DNA of 53,655 nt from Streptococcus sanguinis (GCF_026781265.1 NZ_JAKUVC010000006.1:1-53655), one strand, 5' to 3'. Positions 8,051 to 18,332 are shown, counted from the stretch's first letter. Made by a program: numbers and translations. Notes: a model not told the origin generated them from the sequence alone.

Positions 8051-9140
8051 CGATGTTCTCCTCCTTTACCACTGTGGGTTCATGGATACTCCAATCCTGT
8101 ACTGCACTGTCTGGCACGCGCATGCCGATGCAGGCGACCTTCCCTTCTAGGATGTACTTGCTACAGACCCATACAACCTTTCCTTTGTAGTACTTCTGCC
8201 GTTTTAAAGTAGAGCCACAATGCTCGCATTTCAATAAGCCACTCAAAGGATATCGCCGATTGTAATCGATGCTTAGGTTTGCCTTTCTATTCTGTTTCAG
8301 ACGCTTTTGAACGGCTTCCCAATCTTCTCTGGATACAATAGCTTCATGGTTATCTGTAATCAGGTACTGCTGCACCTGACCTTTGTTGAGCCGTTGCTTG
8401 GCCTTGATTTCCGCAAAATAGTATTTTTGTAGGATTGCATCTCCCTTATACTTTTCGTTTTTTAGAATATTGGTAATGGTGCTTGAATACCATCGCCCAC
8501 CGTCTACCGTAGGAACTTCCTCTTCATTGAATAGCTTTGCGATAACATGAACTCCCATACCAGATAAATAAAGGTTATAAATCCGTTTGACTATTTTAGC
8601 TTCTTCAGGATTGATGATTAACTCGCCATTCTCATCCTTGTCATAGCCTAAGAAGCGCTTAGTGTTAATCACTAGCTCTCCTCGCTGGAACTTCTTCTGA
8701 AAAGCCCACCGTTGGTTCTCACTCATGTTGCGCAGTTCTTCTTCTGCATAGCTAGCCAGAACCGTAAGCATGACCTCTCCTTCGTTTGATAAGGTATGGA
8801 GATTTTGTTCTTCAAAGAAGATATCCACTTGAATAGTTTTCAGTTCCCGGCTTACTGCAAGCAATAACTCAGTGTTTCTGGCAAAGCGAGAAATGGACTT
8901 AGTATGAATAACATCAATCTTTCCGGCCCTGCAATCTTCCAGCATCTGCTGAAAACCTGGACGCTTGGCCAGTTTGCCTGAAATCCCCTGATCATAATAA
9001 ACCCCGATAAAGTCGACATCTTTTTTATTTTGATAGAGATGACTATAGTAGGCTTGCTGATTGGTGAGGGATTCCTGCTGTTTTTCTGTCATGGTTGAAA
9101 CCCGCGCATAGGCACAAACTCTTATCTTTCCTGGCTTCAT
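7917..9140 (-). CDS. Large serine recombinase (integrase type), first of a tandem pair
   Basis: A 407-residue protein. The catalytic serine is in YARVST (residues 11-16), with SISRFARN near 82. The recombinase domain includes GGRWYSSTITNILKNEKYKGD and one half of a zinc ribbon (CEHCGS...CSKY). After about residue 360 the frame runs through the start of the next recombinase, and the tail there is low-complexity and Arg-rich. The final ~45 residues may therefore be a by-product of the overlap. ATG at 9140 follows GAAAGGAGAATGGG. It sits just after the lysis genes, a common place for phage integrases. Confidence 0.9.
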   Translation of the reverse strand: MKPGKIRVCAYARVSTMTEKQQESLTNQQAYYSHLYQNKKDVDFIGVYYDQGISGKLAKRPGFQQMLEDCRAGKIDVIHTKSISRFARNTELLLAVSRELKTIQVDIFFEEQNLHTLSNEGEVMLTVLASYAEEELRNMSENQRWAFQKKFQRGELVINTKRFLGYDKDENGELIINPEEAKIVKRIYNLYLSGMGVHVIAKLFNEEEVPTVDGGRWYSSTITNILKNEKYKGDAILQKYYFAEIKAKQRLNKGQVQQYLITDNHEAIVSREDWEAVQKRLKQNRKANLSIDYNRRYPLSGLLKCEHCGSTLKRQKYYKGKVVWVCSKYILEGKVACIGMRVPDSAVQDWSIHEPTVVKEENIGGKKYYSYSSKENDTSRAEATHSENPNGGLLPSIHRPRRTAIKL

Positions 9141-9246
9141 CCCATTCTCCTTTCTTCCTTACTATATATCACTCTAAAGGCCAAATTTATCAAGTATTCA
9201 GCCCACTCATTCAAGCTTTTTTCTAGTTGAAATGCTGTCTATGTAA
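9141..9246. other. AT-rich stretch between lysin terminator and recombinase start; possible attP zone
   Basis: About 100 bases of non-coding DNA separate the end of the late operon from the first serine recombinase. Attachment sites of large serine integrases often lie beside their gene, so this, or the short gap after 6629, is where attP could be. No host-gene fragment or clear dyad with a 2-bp core was recognised, so this is location-based inference. Confidence 0.2.
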
Positions 9247-9276
9247 AAGGCCTGCATAGACAACCACACAGACCTT
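9247..9276 (-). terminator. Intrinsic terminator ending the late operon
   Basis: AAGGCCTG (9247-9254) and CAGACCTT (9269-9276) form a stem with one mismatch. On the minus strand CAGGCCTTTT runs into Ts. It lies just after the endolysin stop and marks the end of the structural/lysis transcript. Confidence 0.7.
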
Positions 9277-9282
9277 GATGGA

Positions 9283-10233
9283 TTATTCAATTCGTAACAC
9301 TTGACCGGGATAAATCAAATCCGGATTTTCAATTCCATTAAGGGCAGCTAAGTGCTGGTAGTTCGTGCCATGCATGTCCGCAATGGCTGAAAGCGTATCG
9401 CCACTTTCAACTGTATAAGTGGTGCTACTAGGTGCTTGAGGATTTCCCGTAACCTGCAAAACTTGCCCCGGATAAATCAAGTCAGGATTGGCAATCCCAT
9501 TGATTGCCGCTAATTCCTGATAACTTGTTCCATAGAGAGCCGCAATAGCTGATAGGGTATCCCCCTCTTGAACCGTGTAAGTCCCAGTCGACCCTGTGGC
9601 TGTTGCTTGTTGCGGCAGTTCTGATCGAGGCTCTGGTACCTGTCCGGTATAAACAGAACGCAAATCCCGATACATATAATTGGAATCTACTCGGCCACTG
9701 ATACCACCAACAATTCCGTCACTGGTAAACTGCCAAATATCTGTTGGAACAGAACAAGTAGCCACCTGCCACTGAGCTACCCAATTCGTATAACGGGATA
9801 AGTCGCCCATATTCTGGAACCAGTACAGGCTCGCATACACACCAGCCCAGTAACCAGCTGCTTCTACATTGTCACAAAACAGTCGGCAGATAGCCGTAGA
9901 AGTTTCCCAACTCACACCCCCATTGTTAGCTTTCCAACCGTCTGCATCCTCCATATCAATGTAGAGCGGCATGCTGGGATGGAACTGTCCTGCAAAGTTC
10001 AAAAATGCATTGACCTCAGCTTGTGCTTCTCCCAAGTTTCGAGCATAACTGTAATGGTAAAAGCCATAAGGAATACCAACCCGTTCACATTCAGATGCAT
10101 TTCGTCGTGCACGCAGGTCTTCCGCAAAGCTACCCCAAGACGAACGGATAATGACAAAGTCAACATTGTTTTTCAACTGATCAAAATCAATAAAACCATT
10201 GTGTTCACTGATATCTACTCCAAATAATGCCAT
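9283..10233 (-). CDS. Endolysin: GH25 muramidase with two LysM domains
   Basis: A 316-residue protein. Residues 1-195 form a glycoside hydrolase 25 domain ([10 protein letters not shown] at the start, [18 protein letters not shown] with the acidic pair, IWQFTSDG). It would cleave N-acetylmuramyl-N-acetylglucosamine bonds in peptidoglycan. Two LysM repeats follow (about 218-260 and 272-315), each beginning [11 protein letters not shown] and ending DLIYPGQVL. They bind cell wall in place of the choline-binding repeats of pneumococcal lysins. No signal peptide is present, so release depends on the adjacent holin. ATG at 10233 follows CGGAGG. Confidence 0.95.
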   Translation of the reverse strand: MALFGVDISEHNGFIDFDQLKNNVDFVIIRSSWGSFAEDLRARRNASECERVGIPYGFYHYSYARNLGEAQAEVNAFLNFAGQFHPSMPLYIDMEDADGWKANNGGVSWETSTAICRLFCDNVEAAGYWAGVYASLYWFQNMGDLSRYTNWVAQWQVATCSVPTDIWQFTSDGIVGGISGRVDSNYMYRDLRSVYTGQVPEPRSELPQQATATGSTGTYTVQEGDTLSAIAALYGTSYQELAAINGIANPDLIYPGQVLQVTGNPQAPSSTTYTVESGDTLSAIADMHGTNYQHLAALNGIENPDLIYPGQVLRIE

Positions 10234-10234
10234 C

Positions 10235-10636
10235 TTATTTTTCCTCCGATTTTAATTGTTTCAAAGTTTGTTTGAGTTTCTCTGGAACTGGCAGACCAAT
10301 CCGTGCTGTATTTTCTATAATACTGAGCCCCTCGTTAGACAAGTAATAGAAAATAATAGCAGTTCGGATGATGCCTCCCTGTTTCAAGATATGAGTATCA
10401 ATAATCTGCCCCATAGCCACTAGCATCAAAATAACAACTTTTTTAAACAGTCCTCGAAAACCAACTGCACTGGATAGCTTCTTTTCAACAACTGCTGCCA
10501 TCAACCCACTGATATAATCAATAGATATAAAGACAATCAAGGCAAAAATAAAACCATCCCAATCACCAAAAACACTTCCTAAAAGTCCTCCTACTGTGGA
10601 AAACAAGACTTTATTCGCAAAAACTAACTGTTTCAT
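10235..10636 (-). CDS. Holin (phage_holin_4 / TcdE-like family)
   Basis: A 133-residue membrane protein with hydrophobic segments near 10-25, 28-50, 65-85 and 85-105. It carries the family-typical [27 protein letters not shown] stretch (a loop of about 45-70). The C terminus is charged ([15 protein letters not shown]). It would form membrane lesions that release the muramidase encoded one base downstream. It overlaps the upstream gene by 4 bases. Confidence 0.9.
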   Translation of the reverse strand: MKQLVFANKVLFSTVGGLLGSVFGDWDGFIFALIVFISIDYISGLMAAVVEKKLSSAVGFRGLFKKVVILMLVAMGQIIDTHILKQGGIIRTAIIFYYLSNEGLSIIENTARIGLPVPEKLKQTLKQLKSEEK

Positions 10637-10974
10637 GATGCATTTTCCTTTCTATGCGGTTCGCTCCAGTTGGGATTTCCCTTTTCGTCAAATTGCATGA
10701 TATAAAAGTTTTTATGAAATAACTCAGACAAATTAATGGTTGGAACTGTCGCACCCCACTGAGTCAAAGCTCCCACTGTTTCGACTTCCATCAACTGACG
10801 TCGACCTTCCTTAATCACGGGACGCTTTTGTACTTCTCTGTACATATAAAAATCCTCCCCCTCACTCTTGCAGCGAATGAACTCACCATTCTCGCGCATA
10901 TAAGTGAGTGCTGCCACCAAATCAAAAGGTTCTGTAATTCTACTTAGATCAGGTAGTAATTCCTTTTCTTCCAT
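10633..10974 (-). CDS. Small phage protein between tail tip and holin, unknown
   Basis: A 113-residue protein starting at the second possible ATG (10974), because GGAGGAAAGAAAG precedes it. The longer form from 10989 has no site of its own. It contains LVAALTYMRENGEFIRCKSEG. It is soluble and mixed alpha/beta. Genes in this slot are often small accessory or receptor-side proteins. I do not recognise the family. Confidence 0.65.
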   Translation of the reverse strand: MEEKELLPDLSRITEPFDLVAALTYMRENGEFIRCKSEGEDFYMYREVQKRPVIKEGRRQLMEVETVGALTQWGATVPTINLSELFHKNFYIMQFDEKGNPNWSEPHRKENAS

Positions 10975-11185
10975 CTTTCTTTCCTCCATCTATTTTTAAT
11001 GGTGTAGTTGCTTCTTTGAGATTAGCTTCCAATTCTTCTTTCTTCTGAAGGAGAACTTGGTAAGCTTCCTCTTTCTGCGTCAATTGAATGGCTAAGAGGT
11101 TCTTTGATGTCACCTCATCAGCCAGCTTTCTGGTCAGCTCTTCAATAGTCAAACGAAGAGCCTGATTAATTTCTTCTGGGTTCAT
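10949..11185 (-). CDS. Small coiled-coil phage protein
   Basis: A 78-residue protein that is almost entirely a predicted coiled coil from residue 5 to 60 (heptads such as LTIEELTRKLADEVTSKNLL), followed by a basic Gly/Lys tail. AAGGAAACAA precedes the ATG. Its slot, just after the tail-tip protein, is typical of XkdX-like or DUF1366-like proteins. No exact family is claimed. Confidence 0.6.
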   Translation of the reverse strand: MNPEEINQALRLTIEELTRKLADEVTSKNLLAIQLTQKEEAYQVLLQKKEELEANLKEATTPLKIDGGKKDGRKGITT

Positions 11186-11197
11186 TTGTTTCCTTTC

Positions 11198-14100
11198 TTA
11201 TAAATGTCCCACTAAGTTTCTGGTATCCCACCAGGCTGGATGCCCTTCACTATGGCTAGCCCTGTATTCATAGAGCGCCCCAATGCTATTAGACATTCGT
11301 TGTAATACCTCGTGAAGTGAAACATAATTACCGCTTGTATCTAAATAGAGCCAAACATCGCCTGTATTAATGGTTGAATCCCTTCTGTCCTGTTTCCTGC
11401 TCGGACGCAGTTGAAGTTTTCCTGTTGTAGTCATGACCCAACCATCTTTATTATCATAGGCAGAACTGGCAAAGGACAATTCATCCCCAACCAGATCAAG
11501 TGAATCAATATTGTACCCATTCCAAGCACGAATACCGACAAAGCCACTATCATTGGAGCTTTCAGTGCCATAACGATTGGATCCAATAACAGTTACACCC
11601 GCTCTTCCTTTGCCATCGACATTCCCTGTCGCAAACTTAATAAACTGGGTTGGATAACCAGCTAGAACTCGTTTCAAGGCAGCTTGGTCTGTATAATACA
11701 AAATTTGACCCGCATTGAGACTGATTTCCATAGCTCGGTTAATGGCTGTTAGGATACCACCTGATATCTTGTTCGCAGATAAAGTTACCGACTGCACCTG
11801 GCTGATGAATGCCTGCTTTGAGAAAAGCTTCCTCAGATAAGCTTCGGTCGCAGATAGCTTGTTAAACAAGGCATCATCAACTTTCAATTTCTCAGCCGTT
11901 ACTGCTTCTGCACTTAAGATTGCGGTTGTGACTGATCCCGATTCAAAGTTGGCTGTCTTTAACTTATCCACCATGGCAGACTTAATCACAGCATGGTCAA
12001 TTAAAGTTTGTCCTGTGATATGAGTGAGTCTACCATGGATATGATTTACTCCATTCGCTAATAGATTCAAACTGTTTAGTACTGCCCCACTTGAAGTCAA
12101 ATGCTGAACCGACCAACTGTTTGCGAGCTGAGTTTGAACAGTAGAAACTTTCTGGGTCAAATCCGTCACCTTGGTCACATAGGAAGAATCTGTCAGGACA
12201 ATCTGAGCCAAGTTATGTTTGATACTATCTTCCTTTGAGCCAATGAGCCGTGAGTACAGATTAACTGTTTCCTGAACCTTTTGAAAGTCACTGCTGTTGG
12301 TCTTGCCATTGACTGCCTGCAAAATTTCTGAAATGCGTCCCTCCACTGTTTGAGAATAGGAGGCAATCTTGGTTTCTGTGTACTGCCGGTCATCCTCTGG
12401 AGCTGGACTCGGTGTCGTCGCAATTGTCCCATCTTCCAATTGTGGATCCCGAATATAAAGAACATCGCCAACAAGCCAGCCATTTGAATAACATACCAAG
12501 GACCAAAATCTCTCAAACTTCACGGTAAAAGGGTGAACAAACCGATGCCATTCAGTTTGAAGTGTCACGGTCGAAACACCACCTGTCTCAAAACCAAACC
12601 GAACAACTACCGACCGACTCGCTTTCATATCAGCTGCATAGACCATTTTCTTTCCTTGCCATTCAGCTCCCCTTAAATCAAAAATGGGCTTATGAAAGCC
12701 ACCATTTCCTGCTTTGGTACAAGTAGCTTTGAGATAGTATCCACTTTTGGCATTCGTATCCGGTGCCCGTTCAAACTTCCATTCTGATACATTAGACGAG
12801 AGGGGCAACAGACCATCAAAATCATAATGACGGATGTAGTTGCGCCCACCAATTTGCAAACTCTCAAAGCGACGATTTAAGCCTTTCACATCTTCTGAAT
12901 AGGAGGCTTTTGCGACATAGTCCTTGGCTACTTGTTCTCGGACAGTTCTGGCCTGATTGGCTGTTTCCGTCCGTACATACTGCTCCAGTCGTTCCCGTCG
13001 TTCACTATCTTTTGAAACATACCCCTGAACCTGTTGGAGAGTTGTTTCAAGACCGGATAGAGTTTGCTTGACTTCTGTCTTACTGACAAAAGTGCCCATT
13101 TTCTGAAGAGTTTCTGTTTGAAAAACTTTCAACTCTGCTATTGTTCGATTAGTTACTTCTTGGACTTTGTTCAGAGCTTGCTGAGTGGCTCCTACCTTCC
13201 CCAAGGCTTCTTCTGACTTTTGGGAAATCGCTTGAAGCGTGGATTCTGTCGTTTTCGTAAAAGCAGTAAACGAACTCTGAATCTGTTCACGAGTCTGAGC
13301 TGCAATTTCCTCTGCCTTTGCTTTTGCCTTTTCAATGCCATCTAATACAATACTCTCTTGCTTCTCAAAAGCTGCATCAAAGGCTCGATTGGCATTTTCT
13401 AAGGCTCGTTCAATCATCAACTCTTGACTGACTTTAACAAGATTCAAAATGGAATGTGCTGTAGCAGTTATATTTGAAGAGCTCCCATGGCTACTTACTT
13501 TTGCAGCATCATCAAAGGTCAATGAGATATATTCTTTAGTCAGCGCATCATATTCATAAGATACTGCTTGTTTGATGACATCTACATGGTGTTTTCTGCT
13601 CTTTAGAGTAATCCAGTCAGCTAAATGAACCGTTTGACCATCTAGCTCATAGGCTTCTATCACAATTGCATCTTGCTCTCGGTCAATCTTATCATGATAG
13701 AATTTACTCTCACCCCATTTTTGCAATTCCTCAAGGGTTTTAAGATTGTTATTCGTGAATTCTTTTTCGTTGATATAGGGATAAGCATCAAGCAAAGGAC
13801 TATCAACAGTCACGGTTAACGTCTTCTCTTCTTTAGCTCCGTCTGGTTTAAAGGTCGAATGAACATGGATACGTGTCACTACAGTTTGCGAACTTCTATT
13901 CCGTTTGTATGATTTCAGGTTTTGATGAGTCGTAACAATGACACCACGATTCTCTCCTCTGTGCTCTTGAATGGAGAATGAGAAATTATCTCGAATAAGC
14001 TCTCCTTCCCAAGTTCCGACAATAGAATGAGCACCATCTAACAGGACGTTATAAAGCGTAGTTGTATCAGCCGTGTTAAAATCCCTGTGTTTGGTAATAT

Positions 14101-14491
14101 CACTTGTGAAAGAAAAAGGCTCAAGACTTGTCTTAGCCGCCTGGACCATGCTAGACAAGGCCGTCATACAACCTACTTGAGAATTGCCAATTGGCTTGAT
14201 GGAATGCTGCATGACATCATCCGTAATGTGGTAACACAGAACCTCCACATGGTCATCCATTTCAACTGGTTTCTTAATACGAAAAAGCTGTTCTCCTAAT
14301 TCAGGGACAGGAGCCTTAATGAGTTTATCTACTTTCAATAGCCGATAAAGATGGCTGTCCGTGATGGGATACTTGAGGGTTAAGGTAAAATCTCCATTCA
14401 ACGTTTCCTTTACCCTAGCAGATACTGCTTCATAAAGGGGGATACCGTTCCATTTAACGGTCTGTACTTCCTTATCCAATAAATAAAGCAT
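11198..14491 (-). CDS. Tail tip / tail-associated lysin-type protein (Tal), receptor-binding candidate
   Basis: A 1,097-residue protein. The N-terminal ~370 residues match the phage minor structural / prophage_tail domain (YLLDKEVQTVKWNGIPLYEA at the start, then VARVKETLNGDFTLTLKYP-like residues and VLCYHITDDVMQH). About 380-560 is a long coiled coil (EKAKAKAEEIAAQTREQIQ). About 565-700 looks like a carbohydrate-binding jelly-roll (GGRNYIRHYDFDG, WKFERAPD, LQLEDG-like PQLEDGTIAT). The C terminus is fibre-like. It would sit below Dit and contact the host surface. ATG at 14491 shares its A with the TAA of the Dit gene; the GTG at 14500 is less likely. No peptidase motif was recognised. Confidence 0.85.
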   Translation of the reverse strand: MLYLLDKEVQTVKWNGIPLYEAVSARVKETLNGDFTLTLKYPITDSHLYRLLKVDKLIKAPVPELGEQLFRIKKPVEMDDHVEVLCYHITDDVMQHSIKPIGNSQVGCMTALSSMVQAAKTSLEPFSFTSDITKHRDFNTADTTTLYNVLLDGAHSIVGTWEGELIRDNFSFSIQEHRGENRGVIVTTHQNLKSYKRNRSSQTVVTRIHVHSTFKPDGAKEEKTLTVTVDSPLLDAYPYINEKEFTNNNLKTLEELQKWGESKFYHDKIDREQDAIVIEAYELDGQTVHLADWITLKSRKHHVDVIKQAVSYEYDALTKEYISLTFDDAAKVSSHGSSSNITATAHSILNLVKVSQELMIERALENANRAFDAAFEKQESIVLDGIEKAKAKAEEIAAQTREQIQSSFTAFTKTTESTLQAISQKSEEALGKVGATQQALNKVQEVTNRTIAELKVFQTETLQKMGTFVSKTEVKQTLSGLETTLQQVQGYVSKDSERRERLEQYVRTETANQARTVREQVAKDYVAKASYSEDVKGLNRRFESLQIGGRNYIRHYDFDGLLPLSSNVSEWKFERAPDTNAKSGYYLKATCTKAGNGGFHKPIFDLRGAEWQGKKMVYAADMKASRSVVVRFGFETGGVSTVTLQTEWHRFVHPFTVKFERFWSLVCYSNGWLVGDVLYIRDPQLEDGTIATTPSPAPEDDRQYTETKIASYSQTVEGRISEILQAVNGKTNSSDFQKVQETVNLYSRLIGSKEDSIKHNLAQIVLTDSSYVTKVTDLTQKVSTVQTQLANSWSVQHLTSSGAVLNSLNLLANGVNHIHGRLTHITGQTLIDHAVIKSAMVDKLKTANFESGSVTTAILSAEAVTAEKLKVDDALFNKLSATEAYLRKLFSKQAFISQVQSVTLSANKISGGILTAINRAMEISLNAGQILYYTDQAALKRVLAGYPTQFIKFATGNVDGKGRAGVTVIGSNRYGTESSNDSGFVGIRAWNGYNIDSLDLVGDELSFASSAYDNKDGWVMTTTGKLQLRPSRKQDRRDSTINTGDVWLYLDTSGNYVSLHEVLQRMSNSIGALYEYRASHSEGHPAWWDTRNLVGHL

Positions 14492-15219
14492 TAAGCCCAC
14501 CCCCAGACAATCTCAAAACGAATGGACTGAATCCCAGTTTCCAATACGACTCCCACTGTTGTATCTTTTGAAGGGTCAATCGTTAAAAAGTCACCAGACC
14601 ACTTGATGCTTTTTCCCGATAAGGTTCTAAAACTTGGTTTGTCAGGGTTGTTATCCATCACCAGTGTTTCACCAGACTCTATTTTCTCCAAACGAATAAC
14701 CTGACTGCCAATCGTAAAACTGGTTTCAGTTGAGGTGTTTCCAACTATTGTCAATTTGGGAAAAGCCAAAGCCGACCCCTTCGTTCGCAGAGCACCATTT
14801 TGAGTGAACGACTGACTATCTGTATCTTTAAAGAACTTTGTGGGATGGCATTGGAATGTCGCTTCCATCTCATAAACCTCATGCTTGTCCTTTATAACTT
14901 TTGAAACAAGGACCTTATAGCACCAGAGTTGGACTGTTTTCAACTGCTCGCTCTCCAGCCAAAACTGTTCTTTAGAAAAGAGAGTCAAAAACTGAAAAAG
15001 TTCTTCTTCACTTGGCTTGACCACATAAATCTTAAATGTCAACTCCATCACATTGCGATGCTTGTTGGTTTCCATGACGGCACCACTGATCCCTCTATGC
15101 TCAAGGAGCTGAGTCTTGCTGCTTTTCATGACAATCGGTGGACTGTTTTCTACAATCACCTTAAAAGGGAAAGAGGAAGTATGCACCCCATCAATCACCA
15201 ACTCATTGTGTCGAATCAT
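14491..15219 (-). CDS. Distal tail protein (Dit)
   Basis: A 242-residue protein of the siphovirus tail-component type. The N-terminal part carries MIRHNELVIDGVHTSSFPFKV, and the middle has SKTQLLEHRGISGAVMETN. The C-terminal half is a galectin-like beta domain ending IRFEIVWGWA. Dit hexamers form the baseplate hub joining the tail tube to Tal. The 4-base overlap with the tape-measure gene and the shared stop/start with Tal indicate tight coupling. Confidence 0.85.
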   Translation of the reverse strand: MIRHNELVIDGVHTSSFPFKVIVENSPPIVMKSSKTQLLEHRGISGAVMETNKHRNVMELTFKIYVVKPSEEELFQFLTLFSKEQFWLESEQLKTVQLWCYKVLVSKVIKDKHEVYEMEATFQCHPTKFFKDTDSQSFTQNGALRTKGSALAFPKLTIVGNTSTETSFTIGSQVIRLEKIESGETLVMDNNPDKPSFRTLSGKSIKWSGDFLTIDPSKDTTVGVVLETGIQSIRFEIVWGWA

Positions 15220-18200
15220 ATTCCCAATCCTTTCAGTTGTTTTTGCCTAGTGAGTTCATCTGCCAATCTTCCTGCTACATGTTCTGCCAAGCGTTCTAAA
15301 TCCGCTTCTTCTCTGATCACAACATCTGAAATCGTAATGGTAATCTGCGGCAGAGCATCCAAGGTAGAAGCAATTCCACGACCAATCTGACTCAATGTTT
15401 CTCTGTTTAAGGGAAGAACCGCCTCTCTGCCTGCCTCCCCTCCTACTAAGAGATTCGTACCATTTAGGCCAAAGATGGTTGGCTTGGTTAAAATCCCACC
15501 CTTGGCATACCATTCAATCCCAATCCGTGGAATATCCCCTTTTAGCCAATCAAGCGGATTGGCCGACCCACTGACACTAAAGTGTGGCAAAGGAATATGC
15601 GGCCAAGAGATATGAAAATTAAAGAGACTCTTTATGGCATTGATGGCAGAGGATACGGCATTTTTAGCCCCATCAATCGCTCCAGAAATGGCATTTTTAA
15701 TTCCATCCCAAATATTTCGAACAGTTGAGAAGATGTTGTTTAGGATATTTGATATGGTCTGCAAGATACCATTCCAGATATTAGATAGTGTGCTTGCAAT
15801 CCCCTGAACAATCCCTGTCACCGTGGATTGAATGGCATTCCAAATGGATGAAAATAAAGAAGAAAGGGCTGATAGAATATTTGAAACACTATCTCTGATA
15901 CCGTTCCAGCTATTCACTATAAATTGCCAGATGGCATTAAGAATGGTGCCAATGATGGACTGAATCCCTTCCCATACGGTAGATACAATTTGCTTAATGG
16001 TTTCCCAGGCACCAGACCAATCCCCAGTAATTACCTGCATGACCAATGTGATAATGCTAAGAATAATATTTAGGACTGTTTCTATTATCGTCTTGATAAT
16101 ATCCCAGGCTGTTGTGACAACGAGCTTTATATTCTCCCAAACGGCTGTTAGATAAGGCCCAATTAAATCCATAATGGTGGTGATTACAGTCGAAATGGCA
16201 TTCCAGACTGTCGTTGCAGTATCTTGAATCAACTGGTGATTTTCCTGCCACCAAGAAACCAAGATTCCCCAAATTTCCATCACAAAGTCTACGACTTGTT
16301 GAACGATGAAAGAAATAGCTGAATAGATAGCATTCCAAGCTTCAGTAACAGCCGTTCTGAAAGCTTCATTATGTTCCCATAGTTCCTTAATACCAATGAC
16401 CAATAAAGCAACAGCCGCTATCACCGCAAGTACAATCCCTACAATCGGAGCAGCCGCAGCTAACATCCCTCCAATCGTCGTCCCAAGAGCTAAAGCTGCA
16501 GCTTGTAAGGCTACAATAATGGGTAAGAGAATACCCGCAACAGTCACCAGTCCACCCACAACCAGAATGAACTCGCGCACAGGTTCCGGAAGATTCAAGA
16601 ACCATTCCGCAACACTTTTTAAAAGCGGAACAAGTTGTTGGAGAAACGGAGCTAGGGTTTCTGCAATCGCTCCTCCAACTTCGGCCATGGCCTCTTTAGC
16701 TGCATTTTGAGCTAAGGTGAACTGATCAATAGGGTCAAGTGTTGCTTCATAGGTGGAAGCAACCACTCCCTTTGCTTTTTCTGCGGTTCCCGCTAAATCA
16801 TCAAAAGATAGAGCCCCCCGCTTAATGGCATCCACCATCCGTGGAGCAGCTTTAGTACCAAAGATACTGGATGCAAGCGTTAAGGCTTCCGTTTCACTAG
16901 TGCTGCTTCGGATTTGTTCGACCGTTTCTTTTAAGCCTTCACTCAGTGTCTTTCCTTTAGCTGCATAGTTGACTGCTGCTTTGGAGAGAGAAGAAAGAGC
17001 AGCCGAAGAATCGACCCCACTTTTTTCAAACTGCCCCATAAGAGCCACGCCCTCATCAAACGAAAGTCCTAAAGCCTTAATTTGTGGAGCACCTTGAATG
17101 GCTTTGGTCATCAAATCCTGAACGCTGACACCAGTCGCCTGGGCCGTATAAGTGACAGTATCTAAGACTCGATTTAAATCAATCGTCTCAAGTCCATAAG
17201 CTTCAATAGCTTGTTTTGCAGAAATAGCTGATTCCGTCACGTCCGAACCATTAATTTCCGCATACTTAATCAAAGTCGCAGAAGCGTCCTTTAAGGCATC
17301 ACCAGTCAACCCAAATTGGGTATTAAGCTCACCAACAGCACTGCCCACTGTTTGAAAGTCCGTTGGAATTTCAGTCGCAAGACCTTTTGCAATATCTGTC
17401 ATCTCATCCAGCGCTTTTCCACTGGCACCAGTTTTGGTGACGATGATATCCATCCCTTCGTCCACTTCCCGAAAAGCTTCCAGTGTTGCTTTTCCGAAGT
17501 CAATCAGTTTCTGACTGATTTCGCTCAGTTTTTCACTGAAGTTGGCTAGAATCTCAGACCTTAGTAGATTGTTAGTTTCTGCTAAGCTGTGGTTGGCATT
17601 ATCACTTGCCCCACTCATGCTGCCCATCTCATTTTGCAAATGATGATAAGCCGTCTTGGTTTCATTGAGAGACTTCTCTAGCTTATTGGCTTCAACTGAG
17701 TTCTCACCGTATTCAGCCTTGGTCAACTCTAACTGTCGTTCTAAATTGGCAATCTGTTTCTCGACAATCTCTGACTGAGCCGCAACCTTTTTCTGAGCAA
17801 GGGCCAGTTTTTCAGATTCACTGGCATTACGACCTAGCTGACTTTCTTGCAACTTAAAGGAGGAAGCGACTTTCTCACTCTCTGATGCTAGTTGATTTTG
17901 TTCAGCTCCTAAAGCAGCTAGTTTACTTTTGTTGCTGGTGACACTGGAGCCATTTTGCTCCAAAGCTCGGTTGACACCCTCTAGCTTATTTTCATAGCTT
18001 TTGAGAGTGTTCTGAGTGATTTCGACCTCTCTTTGAAAAGCCCGATACTGATCAGCTCCGATTTTCCCGCTTTGAAACTGAGCTTCTACCTGAGATTGGG
18101 CTTGACGTAGTGTCTCTAGCTTCTCTTTGGTTGTTTGAACTTGCTTGGCTAAAACCTCTTGTTTCTGAGTTAAGAGAGTGACATTGCCTGTGTCAAATTT

Positions 18201-18332
18201 TAGTGCCTTATCAATTTGTCTCAGCTCTCGGCTTGCTTCTAAGGCTTCGTGGTTCACCCCTTTTAGAGCTTTTTGTAAGGGCTGGGTATCGCCTCCAATT
18301 TCAATTGTGATTCCTTTAATCGTTCCAGCCAT
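15216..18332 (-). CDS. Tail tape measure protein
   Basis: A 1,038-residue protein. About 1-240 is coiled coil (LRQIDKALKFDTGNVTLLTQ, repeated E/K/Q heptads). About 260-560 is the PhageMin_Tail core (MDIIVTKTGASGKALDEMTD, NVTYTAQATGVSVQDL-like). Hydrophobic helices lie near 577-645 and amphipathic tryptophan-rich repeats (WNAI, WDGI, WEGI) near 650-910. It sets tail length; about 0.15 nm per residue would predict roughly 150 nm. It follows the G/GT chaperone region, as usual. Several antisense and shifted frames inside it are shadows. Confidence 0.95.
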   Translation of the reverse strand: MAGTIKGITIEIGGDTQPLQKALKGVNHEALEASRELRQIDKALKFDTGNVTLLTQKQEVLAKQVQTTKEKLETLRQAQSQVEAQFQSGKIGADQYRAFQREVEITQNTLKSYENKLEGVNRALEQNGSSVTSNKSKLAALGAEQNQLASESEKVASSFKLQESQLGRNASESEKLALAQKKVAAQSEIVEKQIANLERQLELTKAEYGENSVEANKLEKSLNETKTAYHHLQNEMGSMSGASDNANHSLAETNNLLRSEILANFSEKLSEISQKLIDFGKATLEAFREVDEGMDIIVTKTGASGKALDEMTDIAKGLATEIPTDFQTVGSAVGELNTQFGLTGDALKDASATLIKYAEINGSDVTESAISAKQAIEAYGLETIDLNRVLDTVTYTAQATGVSVQDLMTKAIQGAPQIKALGLSFDEGVALMGQFEKSGVDSSAALSSLSKAAVNYAAKGKTLSEGLKETVEQIRSSTSETEALTLASSIFGTKAAPRMVDAIKRGALSFDDLAGTAEKAKGVVASTYEATLDPIDQFTLAQNAAKEAMAEVGGAIAETLAPFLQQLVPLLKSVAEWFLNLPEPVREFILVVGGLVTVAGILLPIIVALQAAALALGTTIGGMLAAAAPIVGIVLAVIAAVALLVIGIKELWEHNEAFRTAVTEAWNAIYSAISFIVQQVVDFVMEIWGILVSWWQENHQLIQDTATTVWNAISTVITTIMDLIGPYLTAVWENIKLVVTTAWDIIKTIIETVLNIILSIITLVMQVITGDWSGAWETIKQIVSTVWEGIQSIIGTILNAIWQFIVNSWNGIRDSVSNILSALSSLFSSIWNAIQSTVTGIVQGIASTLSNIWNGILQTISNILNNIFSTVRNIWDGIKNAISGAIDGAKNAVSSAINAIKSLFNFHISWPHIPLPHFSVSGSANPLDWLKGDIPRIGIEWYAKGGILTKPTIFGLNGTNLLVGGEAGREAVLPLNRETLSQIGRGIASTLDALPQITITISDVVIREEADLERLAEHVAGRLADELTRQKQLKGLGI

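Noticed and set aside
16057..16710. Several ORFs on both strands inside the tape measure gene
   Set aside because: They are shadows of a repetitive coding sequence, without ribosome binding sites or recognisable domains.
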